Positions 29,951-39,498 of a stretch of DNA of 64,000 nt are shown here, one piece after another (position 1 is the stretch's first letter; the number at the start of each line of letters is the position of its first letter). The notes below the pieces were generated by a model that saw only the letters and a list, made by a program, of their open reading frames with translations, was not told the origin of the DNA and searched no databases. The position numbers and the translations under genes are program-made. This stretch comes from Sunxiuqinia indica. GTDB taxonomy: Bacteria; Bacteroidota; Bacteroidia; Bacteroidales; Prolixibacteraceae. The DNA lies in contig NZ_WVEM01000001.1 of NCBI RefSeq assembly GCF_009847015.1, positions 682,001-746,000 of the forward strand, in the 5' to 3' direction.

Positions 29951-31312
29951 ATGACAGATCGGAATAATCTATTTTCAGTAAATATTCCTAATTCGGACAA
30001 GCCAAGAGTTGTGATTATCGGTGGAGGATTCGGAGGTGTTCGGGCAATCAACAAGCTTGATTCCAATAAGTATCAGATTGTACTACTGGATCGATATAAC
30101 TATCATACCTTTCAACCGTTGTTGTATCAGGTAGCCACTGCCGGGCTTGAACCGGATTCTATAGCAGGACCCCTTCGAAAAATAACCAAGAAGAAAAAAG
30201 ACACCTATTTTCGCATGCTTCGGGTTAGTGAAGTTAATACCGACGAGAAAACTCTGACGACAAACGCCGGCCCACTAAACTACGACTACCTGATTGTTGC
30301 CACCGGAGCAAAAATCAACTTTTTTGGTAACGATCGATTAGCCAAGCATGCCTTTCCGTTAAAGCAAGTTACACATGCTCTGGATTTACGCAGCCATATC
30401 TTTCAACAATTAGAAAAATCGGAAATTGTTACCAGTGAAAAGCAAAAGAAACGCTTGATGACTTTTGTTGTCGTTGGTGCCGGACCAACAGGTGTTGAAG
30501 TGTGCGGTGCGCTGGCGGAACTAAAAAACAACGTCCTTCCAAGAGATTACCCGCAGCTTGATGTGAGCAGTATGCAAATTCATCTGGTTGAAGGCAAAAA
30601 TCGTGTATTACCGGCAATGTCTGAAAAATCAGGAGAGAAGGCTCGTCAGTACTTAGAAAAAATGGGAGTCAATATTCACCTGGAAACACTTACTGATGAC
30701 TATGATGGAAAGATTGTAAAACTAAAAAACGGACAACAAATTGAAACGGGAACATTGGTTTGGGCCGCCGGGGTTCAAGGAAATCTGATAAACGGGTTTG
30801 GAGAGAAAAGCATCAAAAAAGGAACGCTGATGGTTAACGAAACCAACCATGTTTTCAAAAACTATGAGACGAAAGTAATTTACAATGATGTCTTTGCTCT
30901 GGGCGATGTTGCCCACATGCTTCATGAAGACTATCCGAACGGACTTCCGGGGCTTGCTCAATCGGCTATGCAACAAGGAGAACAGCTAGCTGAAAACTTA
31001 AACCGAATAGCGGCAAATAAGCCGCTTAAAGCATTTCGTTATAAAAACAAAGGAGCATTGGCTACGATTGGAAGAAATAAAGCAGTGGCCGATTTGCCAA
31101 AAATCTTTTTAAGCGGCTTTATCGGATGGTTTATCTGGATGGTTGTCCATATCCTTTTCCTAATTGGCTTTAGAAATAAGGCGGTTGTTTTTGCAAACTG
31201 GATATGGAATTACTTCACATACGACCGGGGTATTCGACTAATTCTTCGCCCGTCATCAAAGAAAAAAGACCAAATGAGCAAAGAAATGATTCAAGAAATG
31301 CACGAAGCATAA
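29951..31312 (+). CDS. Type II NADH dehydrogenase (NDH-2)
   Basis: A 453-residue membrane-bound flavoprotein that oxidises NADH and reduces quinone without pumping protons. Seen: RVVIIGGGFGGVRAI (FAD), YNYHTFQPLLYQVATAGLEPD, the NADH-binding FVVVGAGPTGVEVCGAL, VFALGDVAHM and the quinone-site LAQSAMQQGEQLA. A C-terminal hydrophobic stretch (GWFIWMVVHILFLIGF) with an amphipathic tail anchors it to the membrane. The ATG at 29951 is taken; the frame extends 30 codons further up without homology. It leads a + strand run with aconitase 21 bases downstream, so it probably takes NADH from the divergent PDH and the TCA cycle. Confidence 0.92.
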   Translation: MTDRNNLFSVNIPNSDKPRVVIIGGGFGGVRAINKLDSNKYQIVLLDRYNYHTFQPLLYQVATAGLEPDSIAGPLRKITKKKKDTYFRMLRVSEVNTDEKTLTTNAGPLNYDYLIVATGAKINFFGNDRLAKHAFPLKQVTHALDLRSHIFQQLEKSEIVTSEKQKKRLMTFVVVGAGPTGVEVCGALAELKNNVLPRDYPQLDVSSMQIHLVEGKNRVLPAMSEKSGEKARQYLEKMGVNIHLETLTDDYDGKIVKLKNGQQIETGTLVWAAGVQGNLINGFGEKSIKKGTLMVNETNHVFKNYETKVIYNDVFALGDVAHMLHEDYPNGLPGLAQSAMQQGEQLAENLNRIAANKPLKAFRYKNKGALATIGRNKAVADLPKIFLSGFIGWFIWMVVHILFLIGFRNKAVVFANWIWNYFTYDRGIRLILRPSSKKKDQMSKEMIQEMHEA

Positions 31313-31333
31313 TAAAAGGAAGACGAGACAGCT

Positions 31334-33283
31334 ATGGACAAGTTAAATGTAACGCAGAAGTTGATTAAAGAGCACTTAGTAGAAGGTTCGCTTGAACCCG
31401 GAAACGAAATCGCTTTAAAGGTAGACCATATTTTGCAGCAAGATGCCACCGGAACGCTAGTGATGCTTGAGCTAGAGAAACTTGGATTGAAAAAAGCACA
31501 AACCGAAGTGGCTGTCCAATATGTTGATCACAATTTACTTCAAGCGGATTTCAAAAACGCGGATGATCACGCCTTTTTGCAGTCGGCAGCCCAAAAATAT
31601 GGGTACTGGTACAGCCGCGCAGGTAACGGAATTAGTCATGTGGTACATATGGAACGATTTGGGAAACCCGGAAAACTAATGATCGGCTCCGACAGTCATA
31701 CTTGTTCAGCAGGTAGCATGGGAATGCTTGCCATGGGCTCAGGTGGGTTGGATATTACCACTGCAGCTGCCGGACACCCCTATTATATTGCCATGCCCAA
31801 AGTGCTTGGCGTTGAATTAACCGGGGAATTACCCGATTGGGTAAGCGCAAAAGATATAATATTGGAAATGTTACGCCGCTACGATGTTAAAGGCGGCGTA
31901 GGCTACATTGTCGAGTATTATGGAGAAGGCCTGAAAAATTTAAGCGCTTGGGATCGTCATGTTATTGCCAATATGGGTGCTGAGCTAGGCGCCACCACCT
32001 CCGTTTTTCCTTCGGATGAACAAACGAAAATTTGTTTAACACAGGAAGAACGAGAAGAAGACTGGCAAGAAATTATTGCAGACAATGGTGCAGAATACGA
32101 CAAATATGAACAAATCAATCTAAATGAGCTGGTTCCTTTGATTGCAACACCAAGTAGCCCCGGCAATGTTGTTCCGGTGAGTGAGGTCGCCGGAAAATCA
32201 ATTTCTCAAGTTGTGATCGGTTCATCGGCAAACCCCGGCTTACACGATTATTGGATCGTAAGTGAAATTGTAAAAGGGAAAAACATACCTCCTGAAGTAT
32301 CACTGGATATCAATCCATCATCTCGCGAAAAGATTGAAGATTTGGGAAAACTCGGAGCTATTAATTCGCTGATTCAGGCTGGAGCACGTTATCACCAAAC
32401 CGGATGCATGGGATGCATTGGCATGGGACAAGCTCCTGCAACAAATACAATCAGCTTGCGAACAATGCCTCGAAACTTCCCCGGGCGATCAGGAACTGCC
32501 GATGATCAGGTATACCTTTGTAGCCCTGAGACTGCTGCAGTTTCCGCTCTCCATGGAAAAATAACCGACCCGCAGGTATATGGAAAAAGCGTAGCTTATC
32601 CTGTATTTTCGGAGCCGGAAAAAGCCTCCGTTAATCGGATAATGCTCATTCCACCCAAAGAAAATGGCTATAAAACGGAACTAAAGAAAGGGCCCAACAT
32701 TAAATCGCTACCAGATTTTACGCCATTGGAAAACAACTTTGAAACACCTATTATTTTGAAAATGGGTGATAATGTTTCTACTGATGAGATATTGAAAGCC
32801 GGAGCTGAAGTGCTCCCTTTGCGAAGTAATATTGAAGCGATTAGCAGATATGCCTACCAAGATATCGATCCTCTTTTTCATGAATCAGCCTCAAAAGCAA
32901 AAACGGCTTTTGGTGGCCATATTGTTGTTGCCGGTGAGAATTATGCGCAAGGTTCGAGCCGCGAGCATGCAGCAATAGCTCCACGCTATTTAGGACAAAA
33001 AGCCGTAATTGCAAAAAGCTATGCGCGAATAGGCTTCCAAAACCTGGTGAACTTCGGAATTATCCCATTCATTTTTGAAAACCCAGAGGACTTGGACCAA
33101 TTGAAAGAAAACAACATCCTGATTTTTACCGATGTAGTTAAAGCGGTAAAAGCCGGTGAAACCATTACGGTTTATAACCAAGAGAATCAAAAGGGAATCA
33201 ACCTGTTCTGCAAATTAAGCAAGCACCAACGGGAAATTTTACTTGAAGGCGGATTAATTAATTATTTAAAAATACATTCATAA
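31334..33283 (+). CDS. Aconitate hydratase (~650-residue type)
   Basis: A 649-residue [4Fe-4S] enzyme that interconverts citrate and isocitrate. Cluster ligands are seen as SDSHTCSAG near residue 120 and TGCMGCIGMG (about residues 356-365); the swivel domain has DNVSTDEIL and the active-site GSSREHAA. It is shorter than AcnA/AcnB (about 890) and resembles the 'Aquifex-type' putative aconitase subfamily, which overlaps in sequence with homoaconitase and isopropylmalate dehydratase large subunits; the fused swivel domain and context (NDH-2, PDH nearby) favour aconitase. The gene is followed by gpmA after 8 bases. Confidence 0.88.
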   Translation: MDKLNVTQKLIKEHLVEGSLEPGNEIALKVDHILQQDATGTLVMLELEKLGLKKAQTEVAVQYVDHNLLQADFKNADDHAFLQSAAQKYGYWYSRAGNGISHVVHMERFGKPGKLMIGSDSHTCSAGSMGMLAMGSGGLDITTAAAGHPYYIAMPKVLGVELTGELPDWVSAKDIILEMLRRYDVKGGVGYIVEYYGEGLKNLSAWDRHVIANMGAELGATTSVFPSDEQTKICLTQEEREEDWQEIIADNGAEYDKYEQINLNELVPLIATPSSPGNVVPVSEVAGKSISQVVIGSSANPGLHDYWIVSEIVKGKNIPPEVSLDINPSSREKIEDLGKLGAINSLIQAGARYHQTGCMGCIGMGQAPATNTISLRTMPRNFPGRSGTADDQVYLCSPETAAVSALHGKITDPQVYGKSVAYPVFSEPEKASVNRIMLIPPKENGYKTELKKGPNIKSLPDFTPLENNFETPIILKMGDNVSTDEILKAGAEVLPLRSNIEAISRYAYQDIDPLFHESASKAKTAFGGHIVVAGENYAQGSSREHAAIAPRYLGQKAVIAKSYARIGFQNLVNFGIIPFIFENPEDLDQLKENNILIFTDVVKAVKAGETITVYNQENQKGINLFCKLSKHQREILLEGGLINYLKIHS

Positions 33284-33291
33284 GAAAAATC

Positions 33292-33978
33292 ATGTTTAAA
33301 ATAGTCTTATTGAGACACGGTGAAAGTGAATGGAACCAACAAAATTTATTTACGGGATGGGTAGATGTACCTTTATCAGAAAACGGAATTTATGAAGCCC
33401 AAAATGCCGGAATCACCCTCAATGTCAATAATTTTCAATTTGACATTGCCTACACCTCTTTGCTCAAACGAGCTATTCAAACCATGTGGTATACGCTCGA
33501 AGCTTTAGATCAACTTTGGATACCATGGGAAAAGAGCTGGCGGTTGAATGAGAGACATTACGGCGCGCTGCAAGGATTAAACAAGAAAAAAATGGCTGAG
33601 AAACACGGAGACGATCAGGTTCATGAATGGCGACGCAGCTGGAAAACAAGGCCGCCTTTACTTGAAAAGGGAAATCCAATGTCTCCTGAAAACCACCGCC
33701 GATATCAGAACATCGCAAAGAATGAACTTCCTCTGGGAGAAAGCCTTGAAGACACCTTTGTCCGGGTATTGCCCTACTGGCACAATGTCATTGCTCCAAC
33801 GATTAAAGAAGGAAAAAGAATTTTGATTTCCGGACATGGAAACAGTCTGCGCGCCCTGATTAAGTACTTGGATAATATTATGGATGAAGATATTTCGAAC
33901 CTTGAAATTCCAACCGGGAAACCATTAGTTTATGAATTGGATGAAGAGCTAAAACCAATCAAACATTATTATTTATAA
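33292..33978 (+). CDS. gpmA: 2,3-bisphosphoglycerate-dependent phosphoglycerate mutase
   Basis: A 228-residue glycolytic enzyme that interconverts 3- and 2-phosphoglycerate through a phosphohistidine. Seen: the phospho-acceptor LLRHGESEWN (His 9), FTGWVDVPLSENG, RLNERHYGALQGLNK with the catalytic Glu, and the second histidine in ISGHGNSLRALIKYLD. Length and the GALQGLNK loop identify the dPGM (cofactor-dependent) class and not a small phosphatase. Eight bases after aconitase, 27 before the trehalose-phosphatase gene. Confidence 0.95.
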   Translation: MFKIVLLRHGESEWNQQNLFTGWVDVPLSENGIYEAQNAGITLNVNNFQFDIAYTSLLKRAIQTMWYTLEALDQLWIPWEKSWRLNERHYGALQGLNKKKMAEKHGDDQVHEWRRSWKTRPPLLEKGNPMSPENHRRYQNIAKNELPLGESLEDTFVRVLPYWHNVIAPTIKEGKRILISGHGNSLRALIKYLDNIMDEDISNLEIPTGKPLVYELDEELKPIKHYYL

Positions 33979-34005
33979 ATAGAAACACGAAACTCGAATA
34001 AATTT

Positions 34006-35544
34006 ATGAAAATCATATTGACAGGAATACAAGCAGCAATTTTTGATATGGATGGCGTAATAACCCAAACGGCCATTCAACATGAAAAAGCCTGGAAAAA
34101 GCTGTTTGATAACTTTTTAAAAACAAGAAAAGAAGAGTTTAGTCCGTTCAACCACAACGATTACTTAAGCTATGTTGATGGGAAACCTCGCTACGAAGGA
34201 GTAGCCAGCTTTCTAAAATCAAGAAATATCGAACTTCCTTATGGCGAAAATACAGATTCACCGGATAAAGAAACGGTATGTGGACTCGGAAACAAAAAGA
34301 ACCAATACTTCCTTGAAGTCCTTGAAATCGAGGGAGTAAAAATCTATAAGGATACAATCGATCAAATTAAAAAGTGGAAGGCTATTGGCTTGAAAGTCGC
34401 TGTTATTTCATCCAGTAAAAACTGTAAAACAATACTGGAGAAAGCAGAGGTTTTGGAGCTTTTTGATGCGCGGATTGATGGAGTTGTTTCGAACGAACTA
34501 GGATTGAAAGGAAAACCGGAACCCGACGTATTTATAGAAGCAGCCAAACAGCTAAATGTTCCGAAGAAAAAAACAATCGTCTTCGAAGACGCAGAATCGG
34601 GAGTAGAAGCAGGAAAAGCAGGACAATTCAGGTTTGTTTTTGGAGTAAAAAGAGAAGGTGAGAAACGTAACTTGTTATCCCGTGGTGCTCATTGGGTTAT
34701 CCGAAATCTGGAGGAAGTGAAAATTGCAAATTCCACTACTGACGAGCCAACCTTTAAAGAGGAATTGCCTTCAGCAATGACTAATAGCGAAACCATTTTC
34801 AAACAGTTTGCGAACAAAAAGCCAGCTCTGTTTTTTGATTACGACGGTACGTTATCTCCTATTGTTTCAAAGCCAGAGGATGCAATCCTTTCTGAAAAGA
34901 TGCGCAAAACAATCGTTGAAGTAGCAAAAAATTATCCTGTCGCCATTGTAAGTGGCCGGGATTTGCGGGACATCCAAAAATTGGTAAATCTGGATCACCT
35001 GATTTATGCCGGAAGCCACGGGTACCATATTGAGGGACCGGATAATTTGTACCTCGAGAATGAAAAAGCACAAGCAATTTTACCCTTGCTCGACAAGTTG
35101 GAGCACGAATTACAAAATGACATTGAGCAAAAAATCGAAGGATCAAAAATTGACCGTAAAAAGTTTGCAATCGCAGTGCACTACCGCAATGTAGCTAAAA
35201 AGCACGTAGAGCAGATAAAATCAGAAGTACATAAAATTGTAGCCGAACACGATAAGCTAAAACTAGGTACCGGAAAGCTCATTCTGGAAATCAAACCAAA
35301 TATTGACTGGCACAAAGGGAAAGCTGTTTATTGGTTAATCGAAAAACTGAACTTGAAAAAAGAAGAGGTTTTGCCAGTCTACTTTGGAGATGACGTTACT
35401 GATGAAGACGCGTTTCGAGCAATTATAGACGACGGTATTAGTATTTTAATTGGAGAACATGATGAACCAACCGCAGCGCATTACAGCATAAAGAATGTTG
35501 ATGAACTTCAGTCTTTCCTGAGTCAATTAAATCAACAATCTTAA
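34006..35544 (+). CDS. otsB: Fusion of beta-phosphoglucomutase-like HAD and trehalose-6-phosphatase
   Basis: A 512-residue protein with two HAD phosphatase/mutase modules. Residues 1-235 resemble beta-phosphoglucomutase (IFDMDGVITQ with Asp 14 and Asp 16, VISSSKNC, VFEDAESGVEAG). Residues ~265-512 are an OtsB trehalose-phosphatase (FFDYDGTLSP with Asp 278 and Asp 280, IVSGRDLRDI, GSHGYHIEGP, EIKPNIDWHKGKA, YFGDDVTDEDAF). This is the order of the first two domains of the mycobacterial OtsB1/Rv2006 protein, whose third domain is GH65; here the GH65 part is the next, separate gene. The C-terminal module would hydrolyse trehalose-6-phosphate; the N-terminal one could convert beta-glucose-1-phosphate to glucose-6-phosphate. 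No otsA is in the window. Confidence 0.92.
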   Translation: MKIILTGIQAAIFDMDGVITQTAIQHEKAWKKLFDNFLKTRKEEFSPFNHNDYLSYVDGKPRYEGVASFLKSRNIELPYGENTDSPDKETVCGLGNKKNQYFLEVLEIEGVKIYKDTIDQIKKWKAIGLKVAVISSSKNCKTILEKAEVLELFDARIDGVVSNELGLKGKPEPDVFIEAAKQLNVPKKKTIVFEDAESGVEAGKAGQFRFVFGVKREGEKRNLLSRGAHWVIRNLEEVKIANSTTDEPTFKEELPSAMTNSETIFKQFANKKPALFFDYDGTLSPIVSKPEDAILSEKMRKTIVEVAKNYPVAIVSGRDLRDIQKLVNLDHLIYAGSHGYHIEGPDNLYLENEKAQAILPLLDKLEHELQNDIEQKIEGSKIDRKKFAIAVHYRNVAKKHVEQIKSEVHKIVAEHDKLKLGTGKLILEIKPNIDWHKGKAVYWLIEKLNLKKEEVLPVYFGDDVTDEDAFRAIIDDGISILIGEHDEPTAAHYSIKNVDELQSFLSQLNQQS

Positions 35545-35573
35545 ACCCGAAAACACTCGAAAATATCAAAACA

Positions 35574-37988
35574 ATGGATAACTGGACAATTTCATACGCA
35601 GACTATCAATCGAAAGAACAAGCAAAAAGAGAAGCGCTTTTGGCCACAGGAAATGGTTATATCATGCTACGTGGCGCATTTGAAGAAACCCATGACGACG
35701 ACACGCACTATCCGGGCACATACTTAGCCGGAGGTTATAATCGTTTAAAAACAGACGTTTCGGGTAAAGAGATTGAAAATGAAGACCTGGTAAACTGGCC
35801 CAATCCCCTTCTATTGACTTTTTGCATTAATGATGGAAAGCCTTTTCATATTGACCAGGTGAACATTCAGGAGTTCCAAAATGACCTGAACCTCCAGTCT
35901 GGTGTTTTAAGCCGAAAAATTAAATTTACTGATCAGGAAGGCAATACCAGTTCGCTCATAAGTAAACGATTTGTAAGCATGGATCGCATGCATGTTATTG
36001 GACTGGAATGGGAATTAATTCCTGAAAACTGGGAAGGGAATCTTCGTATCACATCTTCGATTGACGGAGCTGTAATCAATAACAATGTAGCTCGATACAG
36101 CGACTTAAACAGCAAACATCTCAAGGTTACAGAAACAAATCATCCGGCAGCTAACACGATAAGCCTGGTAGCAGAGGCCAATCAATCAAAGGTGAGAATG
36201 GCTATTGCTAGCCGTACCGAAATTTTCATAGAAAATAAGCATGTACAAACTTCAAATCATTTTGAAGGTAAAAATGGGAAAGCCATACTGGATCTGGATC
36301 TCTCCGTTTCTAAAATGCAACCTGTTCATCTTGAAAAAATAATTACGCTTTATACTTCAAAAGATGTTGCCATTAGCGAGCCTCTTTTCCAGGCCGAAAA
36401 TAGTATCCAAAAGCTTCCCCGTTTCAAAGAACTGCTCCAACAGCATGAGTCAGTTTGGAAAAACTTATGGAAACGAATTGATACAACCATCGAATCTAAT
36501 TCTGATGAAGATAACAGTGATCAGAAAATATTGCGGCTTCATACATTTCATATTCTGCAAACCGTTTCAAATCATACGGTAAATATTGACGCAGGTGTGC
36601 CTTCGCGCGGGTGGCACGGAGAAGCTTATCGCGGACATATTTTTTGGGATGAAATGTATATCATGCCTTTTTTAATACTTCATCTTCCCCACATCGCTCA
36701 TCACTTACTAATGTACCGGTATCGCCGTCTTCCTGAAGCTCGAAAAGCAGCTAAGGAAGCGGGCTTCGAAGGTGCCATGTTTCCCTGGCAAAGTGGAAGC
36801 GACGGACGAGAAGAGAGCCAGAAAATTCACTTAAACCCAGAGTCGGGCAATTGGATTCCTGACAATAGTCATCAACAACGCCACATCAATATTACAATTG
36901 TTTATAATGTGTGGCAATACTATCAAGCTACAAAAGACATGGAGTTTTTGAGCTATTATGGTGCCGAACTCATCTTATCGGTTGCGCTTTTCTGGTCAAG
37001 CATTGCTCAATTTGATCGTAAAAAATCGAGGTATGTCATTAACGGTGTGATGGGACCGGATGAATATCATACTAAATATCCGGATTCGGAAGAATTAGGT
37101 CTCAATAATAATGCATACACTAACCTGATGGTTGTTTGGGTTATTCAACGAGCTTTAGACGTCCTCAACCTTTTTGATAACGGGCAGTATCAGCAAGCTA
37201 TAGAAACTGTTGGAGTCCGGAAAGAACATATTAATAAATGGAAAGATATGTCCGAAAAAATGTATATTCCATTTCACGACGATCGGATTATTAGTCAGTT
37301 TGAAGGATATGAAAACCTGGAGGAGTTTGATTGGGAACGCTATAAAAACGAACATGGCGAAGTAATGCGCCTCGATCGCATACTAGAAAAAGAAGGCGAT
37401 ACTCCCAATCGCTACAAAGCCAGCAAACAAGCCGACGTTTTAATGATCTTTTTTTTGCTCAGCTCTTCCGAAGTAAAAGAGATTATGAATACCTTGGATT
37501 ACCCCTTTGATATCCAAAAAGATATTGAGAAAAATATTCATTACTACCAACAACGAACCTCGCATGGTTCTACCCTAAGCAAGGTTGTTCATTCATGGAT
37601 TTTTGCCCGTTTAAACCGAACCAAATCCTGGAAAAATTTCGAACAGGCACTCATGAGTGACTTTAAAGATGTTCAAGGAGGAACAACTCCTGAGGGGATT
37701 CACCTTGGTGCGATGGCCGGCACAGTCGACCTGATCCAACGCTGCTACACGGGCATGCAAATTAGAAACGATATCCTATGGATTAATCCTCACCTTCCAG
37801 AAAGCCTGGAGAAAATAATACTGAGCATTCGGTTCCGAAGTCACTGGTTTAAACTTTACATTAACCATAAAAGAATAATCATCGAGTTTGAAAAAGGATG
37901 GGCACCTCCTGTAAAACTTGGCGTACAGGGAAAAACTTACAAGTTTGAAGAACGGAGCAAAAGAGAATTCGAACTAAAAAAGAAGTAG
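35574..37988 (+). CDS. GH65-family trehalose/maltose phosphorylase-like protein
   Basis: An 804-residue cytoplasmic GH65 protein. It begins with the beta-sandwich domain (AKREALLATGNGYIMLRGA) and contains an (alpha/alpha)6 barrel with GRGWHGEAYRGHIFWDEMY-type segment (SRGWHGEAYRGHIFWDE), VMGPDEYHTKYP with general acid Glu 497, and NNNAYTNLMVVW. The phosphate-site loop is HGSTLSKVVHSW. GH65 enzymes phosphorolyse or hydrolyse alpha-glucobioses such as trehalose and maltose to beta-glucose-1-phosphate. It is 29 bases after the HAD/OtsB fusion and resembles the C-terminal third of OtsB1/Rv2006. Exact substrate (trehalose, its phosphate, maltose, kojibiose) is inferred from context only. Confidence 0.9.
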   Translation: MDNWTISYADYQSKEQAKREALLATGNGYIMLRGAFEETHDDDTHYPGTYLAGGYNRLKTDVSGKEIENEDLVNWPNPLLLTFCINDGKPFHIDQVNIQEFQNDLNLQSGVLSRKIKFTDQEGNTSSLISKRFVSMDRMHVIGLEWELIPENWEGNLRITSSIDGAVINNNVARYSDLNSKHLKVTETNHPAANTISLVAEANQSKVRMAIASRTEIFIENKHVQTSNHFEGKNGKAILDLDLSVSKMQPVHLEKIITLYTSKDVAISEPLFQAENSIQKLPRFKELLQQHESVWKNLWKRIDTTIESNSDEDNSDQKILRLHTFHILQTVSNHTVNIDAGVPSRGWHGEAYRGHIFWDEMYIMPFLILHLPHIAHHLLMYRYRRLPEARKAAKEAGFEGAMFPWQSGSDGREESQKIHLNPESGNWIPDNSHQQRHINITIVYNVWQYYQATKDMEFLSYYGAELILSVALFWSSIAQFDRKKSRYVINGVMGPDEYHTKYPDSEELGLNNNAYTNLMVVWVIQRALDVLNLFDNGQYQQAIETVGVRKEHINKWKDMSEKMYIPFHDDRIISQFEGYENLEEFDWERYKNEHGEVMRLDRILEKEGDTPNRYKASKQADVLMIFFLLSSSEVKEIMNTLDYPFDIQKDIEKNIHYYQQRTSHGSTLSKVVHSWIFARLNRTKSWKNFEQALMSDFKDVQGGTTPEGIHLGAMAGTVDLIQRCYTGMQIRNDILWINPHLPESLEKIILSIRFRSHWFKLYINHKRIIIEFEKGWAPPVKLGVQGKTYKFEERSKREFELKKK

Positions 37989-38120
37989 ATATCAATAATA
38001 AGCCCTGTTGTAGCCATGGTTAAACAAATTCAGAATCCGGTAAAGGATTGGGGTATGATCGGGGAAGAATAGAAATACAGTCTGAGACAAACTCAGCCCA
38101 CATATATCAATTAAAGAATT

Positions 38121-39122
38121 ATGAATACAACGCGAACGATAAATTTAAAGAACAGACCAAAAGGAGAACCTAAGTTGACCGATTTTGACTTTAGCACTGC
38201 TGAAATACCCAAATTAAAGGAAGGAGAAGTTTTGTTAAGCACTGAGTATGTTTCGGTAGACCCCTATTTACGGGGCCGAATGAGCGATGCTCCGTCCTAT
38301 ATTCCACCATTTGAGCTCAATAAGCCAATTGCATCCGGTATTATTGCTGAAGTTTTAGAATCTAAGAACACGAACTTTAATCAAGGGGAGTTTGTATCGG
38401 GGATGTTACAGTGGCAAGAAACACAGGTCGCAAAAGCCGATGGGCTTATGAAAGTAGATCCTGAAAAAGCACCACTGTCCGCATATCTCGGAATTTTAGG
38501 CATGACCGGGCTTACGGCCTACTTGGGACTGACGGAAATAGGAAAACCTAAAAAAGGAGAAACCCTGCTCGTATCAGGGGCTGCAGGAGCTGTAGGAAGT
38601 GTTGTCGGACAAATTGGCAAGATACTGGGATTAAAAGTAGTAGGCATTGCCGGAACCAATGAAAAGGTGGAAATGCTCAAATCGAAATTCGGATTTGATG
38701 AAGCAATCAATTATAAAACCACCGAAAATATGACCGAAGCCATTGCCAACGCATGTCCCGACGGTGTAGATGTTTATTTTGACAATGTTGGAGGTGAAAT
38801 CTCTGAAGCTGTGCTCTTCAATATCAATAAGTTCTCAAGAACAGTTAACTGTGGGGCTATCTCAGTTTATAACAACACCGAATTGCCGAAAAGCATCAGT
38901 GTACAACCGTTTCTGGTAAAGAAAAGTTCTTCGATGCAAGGCTTTGTGGTTTTTGATTATGTCGATAAACATCCTGAAGGTATCAAGCAATTAACAGAAT
39001 GGTTAAGCCGGGGTAAACTAAAATATACTGAAACAATCAGAGAAGGATTTGAAAATATTCCACAGGCCTTTCTTGATCTTTTTGAAGGAAAAAACAAGGG
39101 GAAGATGGTTGTAAAACTTTAA
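38121..39122 (+). CDS. NADP-dependent zinc-free MDR oxidoreductase
   Basis: A 333-residue cytoplasmic enzyme of the medium-chain dehydrogenase/reductase superfamily, close to the curcumin/leukotriene-B4/2-alkenal reductase branch. Seen: YVSVDPYLRGRMSDA, the NADP-binding VSGAAGAVGSVVGQI, VDVYFDNVGGE and QGFVVFDY near the C-terminus. No zinc-ligand Cys are present. Such enzymes reduce reactive alpha,beta-unsaturated carbonyls and quinones, so a role in electrophile or redox stress fits the surrounding block. It is 132 bases after GH65 and probably has its own promoter. Confidence 0.9.
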   Translation: MNTTRTINLKNRPKGEPKLTDFDFSTAEIPKLKEGEVLLSTEYVSVDPYLRGRMSDAPSYIPPFELNKPIASGIIAEVLESKNTNFNQGEFVSGMLQWQETQVAKADGLMKVDPEKAPLSAYLGILGMTGLTAYLGLTEIGKPKKGETLLVSGAAGAVGSVVGQIGKILGLKVVGIAGTNEKVEMLKSKFGFDEAINYKTTENMTEAIANACPDGVDVYFDNVGGEISEAVLFNINKFSRTVNCGAISVYNNTELPKSISVQPFLVKKSSSMQGFVVFDYVDKHPEGIKQLTEWLSRGKLKYTETIREGFENIPQAFLDLFEGKNKGKMVVKL

Positions 39123-39149
39123 AGGAAATAGAAAGAAATTGTGCTTTAA

Positions 39150-39290
39150 TCCGTTGTGTGAAATTCTATAAAAACTCACCCATCTTTTCACCTTAATGCG
39201 AAGGTAAAATACTGAACTTCGACAGTTAACATATAGAACTCAAGGGAAAAACGTGAGTTTTATTCAATTTGAATAGTTTCACACAACGGA
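39150..39290. repeat. 141-bp imperfect inverted repeat (MITE-like or structured RNA)
   Basis: Outer arms 39150-39163 TCCGTTGTGTGAAA and 39277-39290 TTTCACACAACGGA are perfect 14-mers in opposite orientation. A second matching pair is AAAACTCAC (39171-39179) and GTGAGTTTT (39253-39261). The right arm also has the palindrome ATTCAATTTGAAT. The outside flanks show no clear target-site duplication and no transposase is present. A miniature inverted-repeat element or a transcribed hairpin are both possible. Confidence 0.65.
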
Positions 39291-39401
39291 TATTTATTAG
39301 TACTATTAGTACTGGAACTGAGTTCAGGAAATTTGAAAGCAAAAAGTATCAGCTGGCAAGAAACAGATCAAAGAAAGAGGGTCGATCGGGTCAATAAACA
39401 T

Positions 39402-39483
39402 CTCCTGTAAAACTTGGCATTCAAGTAAAAACTACACGTTTAAAGAACAAAGTACAAGCGAATTTGAACTTGAAAAAGAATTC
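39402..39483 (+). pseudogene. Remnant of a second GH65 gene 3' end
   Basis: This stretch matches the last ~80 bases of the intact GH65 gene (37906-37984) at roughly four positions in five, sharing CTCCTGTAAAACTTGGC exactly. One base is missing near 39432, which breaks the frame: translation gives VKLGIQVKT, then after the shift YTFKEQSTSEFELEKE, against VKLGVQGKTYKFEERSKREFELKK in the intact gene. It is a decayed duplicate left over from a rearrangement or gene loss. Confidence 0.75.
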
Positions 39484-39498
39484 GATATTGTGGACTTG

